Assembly: GCA_009809945.1 (NCBI GenBank)
Contig: WTPW01000773.1
Span: 198,088 to 262,087, forward strand
Reading direction: 5' to 3'
DNA: 64,000 nucleotides
Source of the DNA: Gigaspora margarita
Taxonomy: Eukaryota; Glomeromycota; Glomeromycetes; Diversisporales; Gigasporaceae
Made by a program: the position numbers and the translations under genes. A model generated the notes under the pieces. That model was not told the origin of the DNA. It worked only from the letters and a program-made list of their open reading frames with translations, and made no database searches. Position 1 is the first letter of the stretch; every line of letters starts with the position of its first letter. Below, one piece after another: positions 1 through 11,544 of the stretch.

Positions 1-1
1 C

Positions 2-103
2 CGAACAGTGGGTTATTTTGAAAAAGCAAAAACATATTACAAAGAAGCTACGTTGAAATTGTTTACAGGAACTTTCATCAAAGATATCTCCACGAGTTCT
101 TGA
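2..103 (+). CDS. 3' end of a TPR-like protein gene (partial)
   Basis: The window opens inside a reading frame of 33 codons that ends at TGA 101-103. The peptide includes VGYFEKAKTYYKEATLK, which has the small/aromatic/Ala spacing of a TPR or Sel1 helix pair, followed by a short tail ending in DISTSS. The codons contain several CpGs (CGA, ACG, ACG), unlike the CpG-poor sequence that follows, which fits a true exon end. The rest of the gene lies upstream of the window. The TPR assignment rests on one motif; the overall function (co-chaperone, SNAP-like or regulatory TPR protein) cannot be told from this fragment. Confidence 0.5.
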   Translation, partial: RTVGYFEKAKTYYKEATLKLFTGTFIKDISTSS

Positions 104-479
104 CCAAATTTGATGAAATTTTTTTTTATTTTAATTCTACGAATCCATAGAATTCAAATAAAAAAATTTTTATTAAATTTGATTAAGAACTCAGAGATAA
201 TTTTAACTACAATTATTATACAAATTATTAACTAATTCGCAATTGCATTATATAATTATTTGTTTATCGATATACAATTACGATCAATGTTCATAATACA
301 TATGCAGGGTAAGTACCAAGTTGCTATCAATACTAAAGCCCGATTACATGCTTGCCATTAATGACTTGTTATATTTATATTGATTATTATAGCGCAACTT
401 AACTTGTTACAATGATTTTTGCAAAATGTGGGTAAATTGCTAAAAATAAAATATAACATGCATAAAATCTTAGTAATTC

Positions 480-650
480 GACAAAATATTCAATTATGAC
501 CCTTTTTAAAATTAATTTCAATTTGCTAAAATTTAAATTTGGACCTTAGATCAAATTTGAATCAATTTGCTAAAAAAAAAAATATGACATATATCAGAGA
601 TGTCCGGGGTCCTGTTATGATCTATATAAGAGATGTTCAGGGTCCTACAT
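480..650 (-). mobile_element. Partial AGGACC-type MITE ends
   Basis: Two right-hand termini occur in tandem, GATGTCCGGGGTCCT near 600-615 and GATGTTCAGGGTCCT near 633-648. They match the ends of the complete copies at 58226-58519 and 37934-38232. The interior upstream (repeated AAATTTGCTAAAA-like blocks) matches, inverted, the element beginning at 63227. Two adjacent ends suggest one copy inserted at the end of another. Confidence 0.45.
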
Positions 651-1079
651 TTTCAGAGGTGTTACAAACAAAAAATACCAAAATTACAGGTTTGATATTT
701 CTATTATGAATGCAACAAAATCAGAATTTCAGTTATCAAAACATATAAAAATATAAGTTCTTTACTTCACTTTGAACAATAAGCTATTTTTCTTACAAGG
801 TAATCTACTTTCACCTCCTAAATAAAGTTATTCAGGGTATACTTTTATATATACTTTTTATCTTAAAATTAAAAAATATTTGTTTTTGGTAAAGTTACAT
901 TTTTGTTTTGTACAAAATTAGCAAAATTTTAATTCAATTTTTAAGCTCAATTTTTTTTCTTTTATTGTTCTATATTTCAAAAAATTTAATTTTAAGTTAA
1001 TATATAGGGGAAAAAAATATCAAAAATTCAAAGCTTATAGTAATTTTATATATTTTTTTTTATAAATTTATATAAAACA

Positions 1080-1750
1080 AAAAGCTCAGTGTAACAAGTC
1101 AGTTAACTGTTATAGTAAATTAGTTTTTATTTTATATATTAACAACTACTAATCCAATTAAGCTAAAATTTTAACTACTTATTTAGCACATGGGGGTGAG
1201 TCAATAGAAATCAAGCAAATTTTTTTAGTACTTTTTTTTTAAAAGTTTAAATCAAGATAATTTAACAAAAACTTGATCAAATTTAATAAATTTTTTTTAA
1301 AATTAATTCTACAGGTTTATAAAATTAATTTAAAAAAATTTTTATCAAATTTGATTAAATTTTTGTTAAGTTATTTCTGTTCAAAGTTTTAAAAAAACTT
1401 TATTAAAAAAATTTGCTTACTGGTAATTTCTATTGACTTATCCCTACATATATAGCAATATATTTGCTTAGTATAAACCTATAAAGTTGTATATTGATGG
1501 TAAAAATATTTTTTAAAAAAACAAAACTTTTTTTTTGTTTTTTTTTTTAAAAATTAAATTTTTAAAAATTTATAACACAACAAACAAACTATAAAAAGAT
1601 AATAAAAATTATATCAAAAAGTAGTCTAGAGCTTTTTTTATTTGATATAAAAAATTATAAATAAATAGTTAAAATTGATAAATTTTATATCTAAACAAAA
1701 TAGACTTTTTAGTTTTGGTATATCTATATTTTTGTAATAGCCTATATCTA
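1080..1750. repeat. Diverged copy of the interior of the 3207-4194 element
   Basis: The block reading AACAACTACTAATCCAATTA (about 1140) and the following AAGCTAAAATTTTAACTA, then TATAGCAATATA and ATAAAAAGATAATAAA, recur in the same order at about 3660-3990. The copy here is interrupted by the insertion at 1192-1446, so the sequence at about 3700-3720 serves as its empty site. It holds no coding potential. Confidence 0.5.
1192..1446. mobile_element. MITE with GAGTCAATAGAAAT inverted ends
   Basis: The left end GGGGGTGAGTCAATAGAAAT and the right end (reverse complement TAGGGATAAGTCAATAGAAA) form imperfect inverted repeats around an A/T-rich interior that also folds back. The related locus at 3700-3720 lacks the insert. 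A TSD is not clear: the flanks are TTAGCACA and CATATATA. It has a hAT-like size and ends, but the family is uncertain. Confidence 0.45.
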
Positions 1751-2229
1751 TTTTTGGGTTTAGAATTTAATTAGTTATTTTTTTAGAAATATTATATATA
1801 TATAAATATAACTAGCTATATATATATACTTTTGTTATCTAATTTAAATAGTTTGTTTGAAGATTTTATACTAACTACTATATTTGTAACTCAACTATAA
1901 AAATTGCCTATATAAATATATAATTTTTTGTTATATTAAAATAAAGCCTTGTATTTAATATTTATTTATTTGTTTATTTTTTTGGTTTCAAAGTACCTAT
2001 TTGGGATTAACTTTTATTTAAGAACTATTAAATTATAGTATTCTATATAAAAAACTTTCTAATATTTGTATATACAAAAGTACAACTAGTTATATCTGCA
2101 ACTTTGATTGCCTATTTAAATAAACCCTAAGGTTTTATACTAGCTACCATATTTACAACTAATGATTTGAACCGGTTGGGCTATAATCAGTTAACTGATT
2201 CAAACCAAATAAGTTTTAGTTAATCAGTT

Positions 2230-2384
2230 AGGGGAGTGACAAAAATCAGGTGATTTTTTAAGGGGGGGAGGAGGTAAAAAAAGTTGAAATTATATATAAG
2301 AACCTGACTATATATATATTAAAGAAAAGGGAGGGGGAGTAGGCCTCTGATAAAAAATAATCAGGTGATTAATGATACGGCCCT
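2230..2384 (-). mobile_element. CACCTGATT-family MITE, copy 1
   Basis: The ends AGGGGAGTGACAAAAATCAG and (inverted) AGGGCCGTATCATTAATCAC flank a G-rich/AT core containing GGAGGAGG and GGGAGGGGGAG. The same element recurs inverted at 57505-57657 and, more decayed, at 5816-5968 and 59391-59537. It is non-coding. The right end directly abuts the foldback starting at 2387. Confidence 0.6.
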
Positions 2385-2386
2385 TA

Positions 2387-2603
2387 CTGTATCCTATCAT
2401 AAATAAGTACTCTCTTTTTTAAAATTTTAAATCTAAATATCTTAACAATTAACTTATTAAATTTAATAAAATTTGTTTATTTCAATTTTATAAATTTATA
2501 AAATTGAAATAAATCAAAATTTATTAAATTATATGAATTAATTGTTAAGATATTTAAGTTTAAAATTTTAAAAAATTTAGTGCTTATTCATAATAGGATA
2601 CGG
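2387..2603. mobile_element. TA-flanked foldback MITE
   Basis: The whole 217-bp sequence is an imperfect hairpin. The left arm begins CTGTATCCTATCATAAATAA and the right arm, reverse complemented, CCGTATCCTATTATGAATAA. It is flanked by TA on both sides (2385-2386, 2604-2605), the target duplication of Tc1/mariner-type elements. It has no coding capacity. Confidence 0.65.
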
Positions 2604-3206
2604 TAAGTAAATGCTTAATTGGTTGGCCTATACAACTAGTTAAAAATTGATTAAGAAATGTAAATGATATTATAAAAGAGCAAAGTTCTGTAATGTTTTT
2701 TTAAAAAAAATAATAAATATAGTAGATAAGCAAAGTTAAAACAAAAATTGAGTAAAAATTTTTGAAAATAAATATGAAGTAATCTTAATTGGTTGAATTG
2801 GTTAACACCAAATGTTTTAGTTTAGTTAACCAATTAAAAAAAATTTTCTTAGTTCAAATTACTATCTACAATTTATATTTTAGTATTGTTTATTTAAACC
2901 TTTTAATCATTGTTAAACCACTAGGAGATCAAATACTTTTGCAGTAATATAATATAGTACTTAAGAATTAACTAATCAAAAATATAAATTTTGATTATCT
3001 TAGATCAGTTCAATATCAAAACAAAATATGTGTACAAAAAAAAAAAAGAGAAAAAAGAGCAAAAATACTTAAAAACTATTGTTTAAATTGGTTTTAAAAA
3101 TATATAAAAATGTTTAGAACATTATTTATATACAAATAATGTTCTTTTAAGGCTATATTTACAAACTTTAATTTTAACATAAAGACAAAAAGTTAATCTA
3201 AATATA

Positions 3207-4194
3207 TGGGCCAGTGCGAAAATGTAGATACACAAAAACTAAACATTATTTTCTCTACATATAAAAGTTTTTCAATTTTAGCTATTTATTTATAATTTTT
3301 TTATTTCAAATAAAGAAAGACCTAAGCTACGTTTTGATATAATTTTTATTGTTATTTTATAATAAATTTATTTTGTTATAAATTTTTTAAAAAATCCTAT
3401 TTTTAAAAAAAAAAAATTAAAAAAAAAATTTTTTTTTAAAAAAAAATTATTTTTGCCACCAATATGCAACTTTAGAAGCTTGTACTAAGCAACTGCCTTG
3501 CCATGCATATGCTAAATATACAGTTAAAATTTTAATTTAATTGGATCAGTAGTTGTTAAAATATAGATTAAAAACTAATTTTTTTTAATAAAGTTTTATA
3601 TATAACTATATAGTAATTTTATATATAGTAAGTATTATTAAATATTTAAAAATTTATATTTTAACAACTACTGATTCAATTAAGCTAAAATTTTAACTAT
3701 ATATTTAGCATATATATAGCAATATACTTATACAATAAAAACTTACAAAATTGTAAATTTGTAACAAAAATATAGTTATTTTTAAAAGGTATTTTTTTGC
3801 TTTTTTTAAAAAAAAATACTAAATTTTAAAAACATTATTACACAACAATATGTATATAAAAAGATAATAAATTTTATATTAATAGATAGCTTAGAACTTG
3901 GTTTATTTAGTACAAAAAAATTATAAATAGATAATTAAAAATTAAAAAACTTTTATATATAGATAAATTAATTATTTAATTTTTAATTTATTCATATTTT
4001 TGTATTTTACAAATTGAAAAAATAAGTCATTAATAAAAATTTTTACAAAAATAAAATTTTTTTAATAAAATTTACATTAAATAAATCCGCAGACCTGAGT
4101 AATAAATAAATGCATTTAAATGCTTATATTAAATTTCAAAATTTTTTTTTTTATTATAAGTTATGTCGTGTATCTACATTTTTGCACCGGACCA
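3207..4194. mobile_element. 988-bp TA-flanked non-autonomous transposon
   Basis: The inverted ends are TGGGCCAGTGCGAAAATGTA on the left and, reverse complemented, TGGTCCGGTGCAAAAATGTA on the right, each followed by GATACAC. TA dinucleotides flank both ends (3205-3206, 4195-4196). The interior contains a second, internal inverted repeat (about 3506-3565 against 3655-3715). No reading frame was seen. The ends suggest the Tc1/mariner superfamily. Confidence 0.6.
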
Positions 4195-4901
4195 TACTAT
4201 ACTATATAATGATTACATTACTACAAAAATGTCTAGACTTCTAGTAAAGTTAATTACTAGTTTATTTTGTATCACTAAAACATAGTTCAAATTCATACTA
4301 TTCACTTAAGACTAGTTTATTTTTATAAGAAGTTTAATAGAATGTTTTTTTGTTTTATACAGGTATAATACTGGTATGATCTATACTTTTAGTAATTATT
4401 ACTATAACTATAGCCAATACTTGCACAACAGAGTTACTTTTTGTTTTTTGACAATATTTACTTTAATGCTTTTGCAAAGTTCACTTTATTCTAGTACTAT
4501 TTTTATTTTTCTTTTGGTCTTATTTATAGTTGTATTTTTTATTTTTGGTTGTATTTCTGATTCTAACTTATAAACTTAGAAGGGTTAGTTTGCCTAGCTT
4601 TATATATACTTTATAGTTTTTTTTCTTGGTATTTGCTTTCAAATTGCATGTTTTTTTCTCTAGTATAACTTTAATAATTTAGTTAGTAAGATTTGTTATA
4701 AACCTTTTGTCATAATTTGTATTTAGTCAGTTCACTTCTGGTCAGTATTCCAATTTCTGTTCAAGTACTATTAAAAGTTTAAATATCTTTTTGCTTAGAT
4801 CTTGTCAAGTATAGTTTTTTAAACAATCTTTAAATACCCTATAGAATTAACTTCTGTTTCTTGATTTTATTCAGGTTTGCACTATTTATAATACTAGTTT
4901 G

Positions 4902-5181
4902 CAGTGTTGTCACAGGACAGCTTTGGACAATAATTTGGACAATTTTGAACAATTTTGGACAATTAAATAAAGTAAAATTACTTAAAATTTTATTAATATA
5001 ACCTATTTAAATTTTAACTGGAATGTGTTTAGCATCTAAAAAAATATATAGTTATATATTTTTTAGATAGATTTATTAATTATTAAAACCTAAACAAGCT
5101 TTGGACAATCTTGAACATTTGGACAATTTTGGACGTGAACAAGCCAAAAAAGGCTGTGGACAGCCAAAATGTACAATACTA
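4902..5181. mobile_element. hAT-like MITE with GGACAATTTT tandem repeats
   Basis: It starts CAGTGTTGTCAC and ends with the inverted ACAATACT. Subterminal tracts repeat GGACAATTTT/GAACAATTTT every 10-12 bases on both sides. Flanks TAGTTTG and TAATTTG resemble a decayed TSD. The same interior (AAAGTAAAATTACTTAAAAT and onward) recurs at 39531-39793 and, truncated, near 36980-37120. Confidence 0.5.
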
Positions 5182-5422
5182 TAATTTGTATTCCTCTGTG
5201 TGATATAAATGCTATACACTTTCAATATAAATTAGTATAAACCAGATTACAAATTTACATCTAAGCTTAAAGTTTAAATTACTATAATACAGATATAAAT
5301 TTTTTGAAAACATCTCTAATCAGATTTGAGCTCTATATTTTTAGTTATAACTTGTTTGAAGATAACAATAGTCCAACTATACTATATTGCTATTCTTCTG
5401 TATTTAATTTTTATTAATTAAT

Positions 5423-5633
5423 GTTGCAGATGATAATTTAAAATGAAATTTATATTTTCTACTTAATTTGCTAACCTTCTAAAATCCACTAATACTTGTT
5501 TATTATAACTTTTTTTAAAACTAAACTCTAACCCTAACCCCTAACCCTAAAAAATGCACCCCCAAAAAAATTTAGTTTTCGAGATTTTATACTATAATTT
5601 CATTTTAATCTGGATTTCATTTTAATCTGCTAC
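5423..5633. mobile_element. 7-bp-TSD MITE family, copy 1
   Basis: A perfect 7-bp duplication AATTAAT (5416-5422 and 5634-5640) flanks a 211-bp element. The ends are GTTGCAGATGATAATTTAAA and, reverse complemented, GTAGCAGATTAAAATGAAAT. The right terminus carries the end motif twice. The core holds CTAACCCTAACCCCTAACCC, a telomere-like tract. Its sister at 52395-52847 is nearly collinear and carries a nested hAT MITE. Confidence 0.75.
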
Positions 5634-5815
5634 AATTAATATTTAAGTATATTTTGATATTTTGAATTACTTTATTTAATAGTACTTTTGAAATTTACTT
5701 AATAAAATTTAGACTTTTATATATAGATACTGTTAAGCAATTTCTTTACAAATTTTTAAAAAATAAAAATAGATTATTTTCAAGTAGTTTATTTTTAAAA
5801 ATCTATAATAATAAT

Positions 5816-5968
5816 GAGCTGTGTTATTAATCACCTGATTATTTTTTATTAGAGGCCTACTCCCTTCCTCCTCTCTTTAATATAGATTTGGTAAGTTTCT
5901 ATATATAATTTCAATATTTTTTACTCTCCTCCTCCTTTAAAAAATCATCTGATAGTTGTCACTTCCCT
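5816..5968 (+). mobile_element. CACCTGATT-family MITE, copy 2 (decayed)
   Basis: TTATTAATCACCTGATTATT, then AGAGGCCTACTCCC, then a CTCCTCCTTTAAAAAATCAT end, matches copies at 2230-2384 (inverted) and 57505-57657. The ends are eroded. Confidence 0.55.
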
Positions 5969-6455
5969 AATTTAAATATAGCTTGTAATAAGATAGTAAT
6001 AGATATTATATAATATTTAGAAAAAAAAAAGTTTTTGATATCTTATATTAAATATATAAATTTATAATAGCTGAACAAATTTTTTTTATATAAAAAAAAA
6101 ATAAAGAATATGTAGTTAAATTTCTTTATAGTCATCTTTTTTATAGTCACAAAATTAATATAATTTTTTTTCTAATTTGGCAATTATACTACTACTTTAT
6201 TTAAATATTTTTAAATAAATTTATAAAATATATTTAATCTTTTGAGTATTTATTCTTAAGGAAAGAGTACAATATTGATCATTTTCATATAAAATTAATG
6301 TATAAAAAAATTTTATATAGGTATTACAAAAATGCTATATATAAAAATCTTTTAAATTGCAATCAATTTTAACTAGTGTTTGGATCTGTTTGAATTTTTA
6401 TCCGGATTATCTGGATAATACAGATAACAGATAATAATTTTGTTCAACAGATAAT

Positions 6456-6938
6456 GTTGCAGCTGATGCTGAAAACGGCTAATACTGAAATTTCGATCTA
6501 TTTTGATACAAATTTTTTAAAAATTTTTTTGGGTAATTTTGTCAGTCTTTTTTTTAGGGTTGGGTTAGAGTTTAGGGTTAGAATTATACATGTTGGCAAA
6601 ATCCCAAATTACTATAGTTTGGGATTTGTCTGAGCCCAAATCCCAAATACATCCTAAATTAATTTCTCAAAAACTTTATTAATAATCTTTGTTTAAACAA
6701 ATAGTAGATATTCTTATTGTTATAGATAATATATTTGCAAAATTTTAAGACTACTTTTTGATTTAATCTTTTACAAATAGCAATTGTTTTTTTTTTGAAT
6801 TTGGGATTTGTCCGTGTTTTGCCAGCAAGTATAGTTAGAATTGATTATTAAAGAGTATATATGGATTTTAACAGGGCATATATTTTCAAATTGCGACCCC
6901 AAATTTCAGCATCAGCCATTTTCAGCATCAGCTGTGAC
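6456..6938. mobile_element. 7-bp-TSD MITE family, copy 2, with nested insert
   Basis: A perfect TSD AGATAAT (6449-6455, 6939-6945) flanks ends GTTGCAGCTGATGCTGAAAA and, reverse complemented, GTCACAGCTGATGCTGAAAA. Both termini carry the motif GCTGATGCTGAAA twice. The core has TTAGAGTTTAGGGTTAG. A 241-bp element is nested at 6589-6829; without it the element is about 240 bp, like its relatives. Confidence 0.75.
6589..6829. mobile_element. TA-flanked MITE nested in the 6456-6938 element
   Basis: Left CATGTTGGCAAAATCCCAAA and right (reverse complement) CTTGCTGGCAAAACACGGAC share the core TGGCAAAA followed by ATCCCAAA blocks. TA flanks both sides (6587-6588, 6830-6831). It interrupts the telomere-like core of the host MITE. 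It is non-coding. Confidence 0.5.
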
Positions 6939-7417
6939 AGATAATTTATCCAAATAGTTACTTTAAGTTTGGATAATTATTTATAGATTATCTGTATTAA
7001 TATATATAGTAAAACAGTAAAAGCAAGCCATACATACATGTGCTTATACTCATTAATTCATAGCTCATAACTTTGACATGTACATATATGCATTTATGTC
7101 ACATAAATATGAGAATAACATTATTATTAATTGCTTCTAATTTATTTTTTTCTTCCTAATATAAAAGTGATAGCATTCATGCAAATTCATTATAAATTGA
7201 ATTATAGTAATGTGCAATATGCATGAAGACTTATTTTGAAACTAACTAAATAAAGAAAAGAATCTGTTTTTTTATTTTTTTTTTTTATCAGAACCGGGAA
7301 ATTTGAATTTTGATGATAGAATATATAATTTCAGAATATTAATATACGAATCAGGTATTGTACTTTGAAAGTCAGACTAATAATTTTATACAATACAAAA
7401 TACAGAAGCAAGTTACA

Positions 7418-8640
7418 GTTGTTTTCATAAATTCTGAAATATCTGGCAAAAATTCACTAGCCGAATATTTACTGATTCAATAAGTTTTGATTCAGCAGTG
7501 ATCATTATCAAACTCATGAACTTATTGAATTGGCAAATATTTAGCTAGTAAATTTTTTGCCAAATGTTCAAAATTTATGAATATAGCTAAATTTTTTTTT
7601 CAATTGTTTTATTTTTTTTTTTTTATCTTTTTTTATTTTTAATTTTTTATTTTTATTTTAGATCAAAAAAAAACAACACTACTATAAAATTATATTAGCC
7701 ATTATGCATCGCACAACCACTGTAGAGAAATAAGTAAAATAAGCTAGAATATGGAGATTTAGATCAGAAAGATGAGTATTTTTAGGAGGTTTTTTTTTGC
7801 ACTTTTTTGATTTTCTTTCTTTTACTAATAATTTTTTTTGTTGATAATCAGAAATATGAAATAGAATCAGAAAATACTGTTCTAAACTGTAAAATGTGAA
7901 TAGAACTGGTATTACAGCTATTTTCATAAATTCTAGCACATCTGACAAAAATTTACTAGCCGAATATTTACTAATTCAATAAGTTTTGATTCGATAGTGA
8001 TCATTACTAAAATCACAAACTTATTGAATTGGCAAATATTCAGCTAGTAATTTTTTGCTAGATGTCCCAGAATTTATGAAAATAGCTATAATCTTTTTTT
8101 TTTATTTTCAATCATTTTTTTTTATCATCTTTTTTTATTTTTAAATTTTTTTTATTTTTATTTTAGATCAAAAAAAAAGCCGTTATTACATTATATAAAA
8201 TAAAGAATAGTACCTTTATTTTCTACTATAGAGAAATAAGCCAGAAAAGTATGAAATAAGCCAAAAAAGTATAAAGTAGTCAGAAAAGTGTTAAATAAGC
8301 CAGGGTATAGAGATTTAGACCAGAAAAATAAGTATTTTGGTTTTTTTTTGCATTTTCTGATTTTCTTTCTTTTGCTAATAATTTTTTGTTGATAATTAGG
8401 AATATAAAATAGAATCAGAAAATACTGTCTAAACTAAGAAATGTTGAATGGAACTGGGATTATAGCTATTTTTATAAATACTAGAACTTCTGGCAAAATT
8501 TACTAGCTGAATATTTACTGATTCAATAGGTTTTGATTTGGCAATGATCATTACCAAAATCATGAACTTATCGAATTGGCAAATATTCAGCTAGTAAATT
8601 TTTTGCCAGATGTTCTAGAATTTATGAAAAGCTGTAAACA
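7418..8640. repeat. Tandem array of hairpin units (about 500-545 bp period)
   Basis: A ~172-bp hairpin occurs three times, at about 7418-7592, 7916-8090 and 8461-8636. Its arm reads TTTTCATAAATTCT, then ACTAGCCGAATATTTACT and AATTCAATAAGTTTTG, with the reverse complement on the other side. The spacers are also duplicated: a T-rich block with TTTTAGATCAAAAAAAA, then GAATCAGAAAATACTGT. So the whole unit, not only the hairpin, was amplified. The ORF at 7682-7948 (minus) is a by-product. Confidence 0.65.
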
Positions 8641-10911
8641 AATTTGTTTTATTAGTTCTACTCACCAAATAGAAATCGTCTTGTAAGAAATAATAAAAAA
8701 TCTGGACGAAAAAATAATTTTAATGTTGTATTGGATATGAATAGTAATAAGATATCAAGAATTATATAATAACTTGAAGGTGCAATTCTGGGTTGGTCAC
8801 ACATCTAAAGTTAATAAATTATATGACACAATTTTGCATTATACAATATTTATATTTATTTAATAATTAATAGATAATCTAGATAGTTATTCGGATAATA
8901 GAATTATGAACAGATATAGATAACAGATAACAACTTTTTTCAACATTAATTATTATTAGATAAACAGATTATCTAGATCTGAACACTAATTTTAACCAAA
9001 AATTTGTAAAGTATAGCTCAAATCCTTCCTTTATAGTAGTAAAACTTTAAATACTTGTACTATTTAAAAAGACCTACATGTATATATTATAAAATTTTCC
9101 ATAGTTACCCCAAATTCTCCATAGTTACATGAAATTAGTAATTCTGATTGGTTTATATCATATAATTTTTGGGATCAATTTGTAATATCCAATTTTTAAA
9201 TATATGTTTCTTAGTGAAATCTAACTGATTTTAATGATTTTACTACTGTTAGAATTAGAAAAACCTATTCTACAACTTTTTTTAAAAAATTTAAAGTAGT
9301 TAACTTAATATAAATTTTTTTAATTTTAAAAAGAAAAAAATTTTACAATTCGTTTTATATATAATTTGCAAATAGTATACTCTATCCTTAAAGAATAATC
9401 TATTTAGTTATCTTTACAATATTTAAAAGTAATTTGTTATGTTAAAGTTTTGTTTTCTTTAACTAATCTTTCTTAATAGAATTATTACTTCAAATTACTA
9501 AATTGAACTTTGTAGCCAATTATGCTCATTTACTTTTAAACCTTCTTTTTCTAGTTTTTTAAGTAAAAAGATTCTACTAGAAAAACAAAAATAGAAAATA
9601 AAAAAAACAAATACTAAATAAAAGAGTAATTTATATTATCTAACCAAAATATTAAAAGAAAAAAAAATAAAAAAAATAAAAAACAAACAGAATATAATAG
9701 TACTATTTTTGCCTATACTAGATTATAAAAACTATATAATACTATACAAGAATTGCTTTGACAAAGTATTATATATACAAAAAGAAAAAAAAAAGTTATA
9801 TCTAAAAGAACATTTTAGAAAGAACTTTATTTTAATTTTTTTTAATATATTTTACATATCTTTTATAGTTTATATTAAAAAACTCAAAATTTACTTGTAA
9901 CTTGATTTTGTTTGGTAGATGTATTTCTAATTTAGAAAGAGTAAATACTGCTAATCTTTGGGAAAAGTAAACTAAAATACTTACTTTGTTAAAATTTTGA
10001 AAAGCCCAAAGAAATGCTAAAAGAAAGATACTAAATTAAAAAAAATTTGTAAAAGTTATACCATATCACCAATCTGTATAGTACTCCAAATTTTTGTAAC
10101 CCAAATTCATAAACATCCAATCAAATTAATAAATTTTAAATAATTAATATTATTAATAGCAAAGCAATTATATAAAACTTCTAGAAGTTATGAATAATCT
10201 ATCACAAAACTTTGCTAGACTGTCACTTTTAGATTTAACTTTTCTGATTAAAAAATATTTTTGTATAATCAAAAAATAGTATAGACTTAGTTTATAACAA
10301 TAGTAAAAAAAAGATCTTGTTAAAATAAATCTATACAATTGGTAACTGCAAAAAAGTTAGTAGTAACTATTTTATTTAAACAAAATCACAATGTAGTTGT
10401 TTTTTTATAAAAGAAAAAGTTTTTGAATTGTAATATTTTAAAATTAATAAACTTTTAGCATAATAGCTTTGTTTTTGTTTTTTTTTAGAAATTAATGAGT
10501 ACCATTGAGCATTTGAGCTTGGTAAATAGATCTAGATATAGTGAATATAAATTTATTTGGTTTTTGTGATATGTTTGGGTTTGTTACCTATAAGTGATGG
10601 TTTGAGCTTATAGATAATAGAATTTATTCTCTGGTTCTTATTTATACTTCAATACTATTTTTTCTTGATTATTGGCCAAATTTTAGATTAGGGCTGATCC
10701 AGAATTTTCATAATTCTTTTTAATTAAACAGTTCTGAACAGCATAAGATATTCTATTTTAATAGATTTTTTAAAAATAGTATAATTTAGTAAAAAATTAT
10801 TAAATACAAAATCCCTCTTATAAATTAATAGTTTGTAACTAAAACTATATTTTTGTATGAGGATTTTTATTTTTAACAATATTATATTAATTTAAACTTT
10901 GTTTATTTTAT
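8641..10911. other. AT-rich, CpG-poor sequence without recognisable genes
   Basis: It consists of long A/T runs and short chance ORFs such as 9709-9900, whose composition matches the surrounding sequence. No domain, RNA gene or delimited element was identified. Confidence 0.5.
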
Positions 10912-10927
10912 ATATAAATTGAAAATT

Positions 10928-11544
10928 GACCTCGGGTCCGATAGCATAGCGGTTATGCTCTGAGGTTACAAATTGAAAGATTGCCGGTTCAAGTCCTGTG
11001 GACGGCGAATGCGAATTTTAATAATTGGTGTAACAAACTTTGCAGGGCAGAACTTGTTGGTTTGGATCGACGATTTGGGTAACCGAAGTCACGAAACGTA
11101 GTAAAGATCATGTCATGAACTCCTGGCGGCGTTTTCCGACGGACCTTGGCCAGTTGCGGTTAAGTGGGTACAGAAAGTCCGGGTTAAAACTGGACAAGAA
11201 GACTAAGAAGGACTTACGTCCTACCTAGCCAACTCTAGGCCGCAGATAAAGTAGTCCGAGTCGAACATTCTTGAACGAGTTGGGGCCCCACAAATATCTA
11301 CATATATATGTAGTGAGTCGGGTAGTAATAGGAGGACCGTGAACCAGAGGGTTTAAATAGGCAACTTCCGTAGTTGGGTTGTAGGTATGGCAGCTAGTGT
11401 GGAACCTTTGGGAGGACCACTTAAATTAGGCACCAAAAGTGCATGTGTGGCTAGTTGTATCCTCATTCATGTAACAAATATTATGTCTTTAATAACTTAA
11501 TAAAGAATCAAGTCAAGGTCTCGGTTGTAAAACGGAAAAAAAAA
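10928..11544 (+). mobile_element. tRNA-derived SINE with 16-bp TSD and poly(A) tail
   Basis: The head resembles a tRNA. A box-A-like TAGCATAGCGGTTATGC lies at about 10941, with a D-arm AGC/GCT, and box B GGTTCAAGTCC lies at about 10985-10995, so internal pol III promotion is likely. A ~530-bp unrelated body follows and ends in TTAATAAAGAATC and about 10 A residues. The identical 16-mer ATATAAATTGAAAATT flanks the unit (10912-10927 and 11545-11560), showing target-primed insertion by a LINE machinery. The body is rich in CpG (for example GGCGGCGTTTTCCGACGG), in sharp contrast with the CpG-poor surroundings, so the insertion is recent. The 62-codon ORF inside it is unlikely to be translated. 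Confidence 0.85.

Noticed and set aside
7418-8640. CRISPR-like array
   Set aside because: Repeats are ~172-bp hairpins at ~500-bp spacing with duplicated spacers, in a eukaryotic genome.
10930-11005. Functional tRNA gene
   Set aside because: Box B is good, but the anticodon stem and acceptor stem do not pair well, and the sequence continues into a TSD-flanked retroposon; it is a SINE head.
11040-11228. 62-codon ORF
   Set aside because: It lies wholly within the SINE body.
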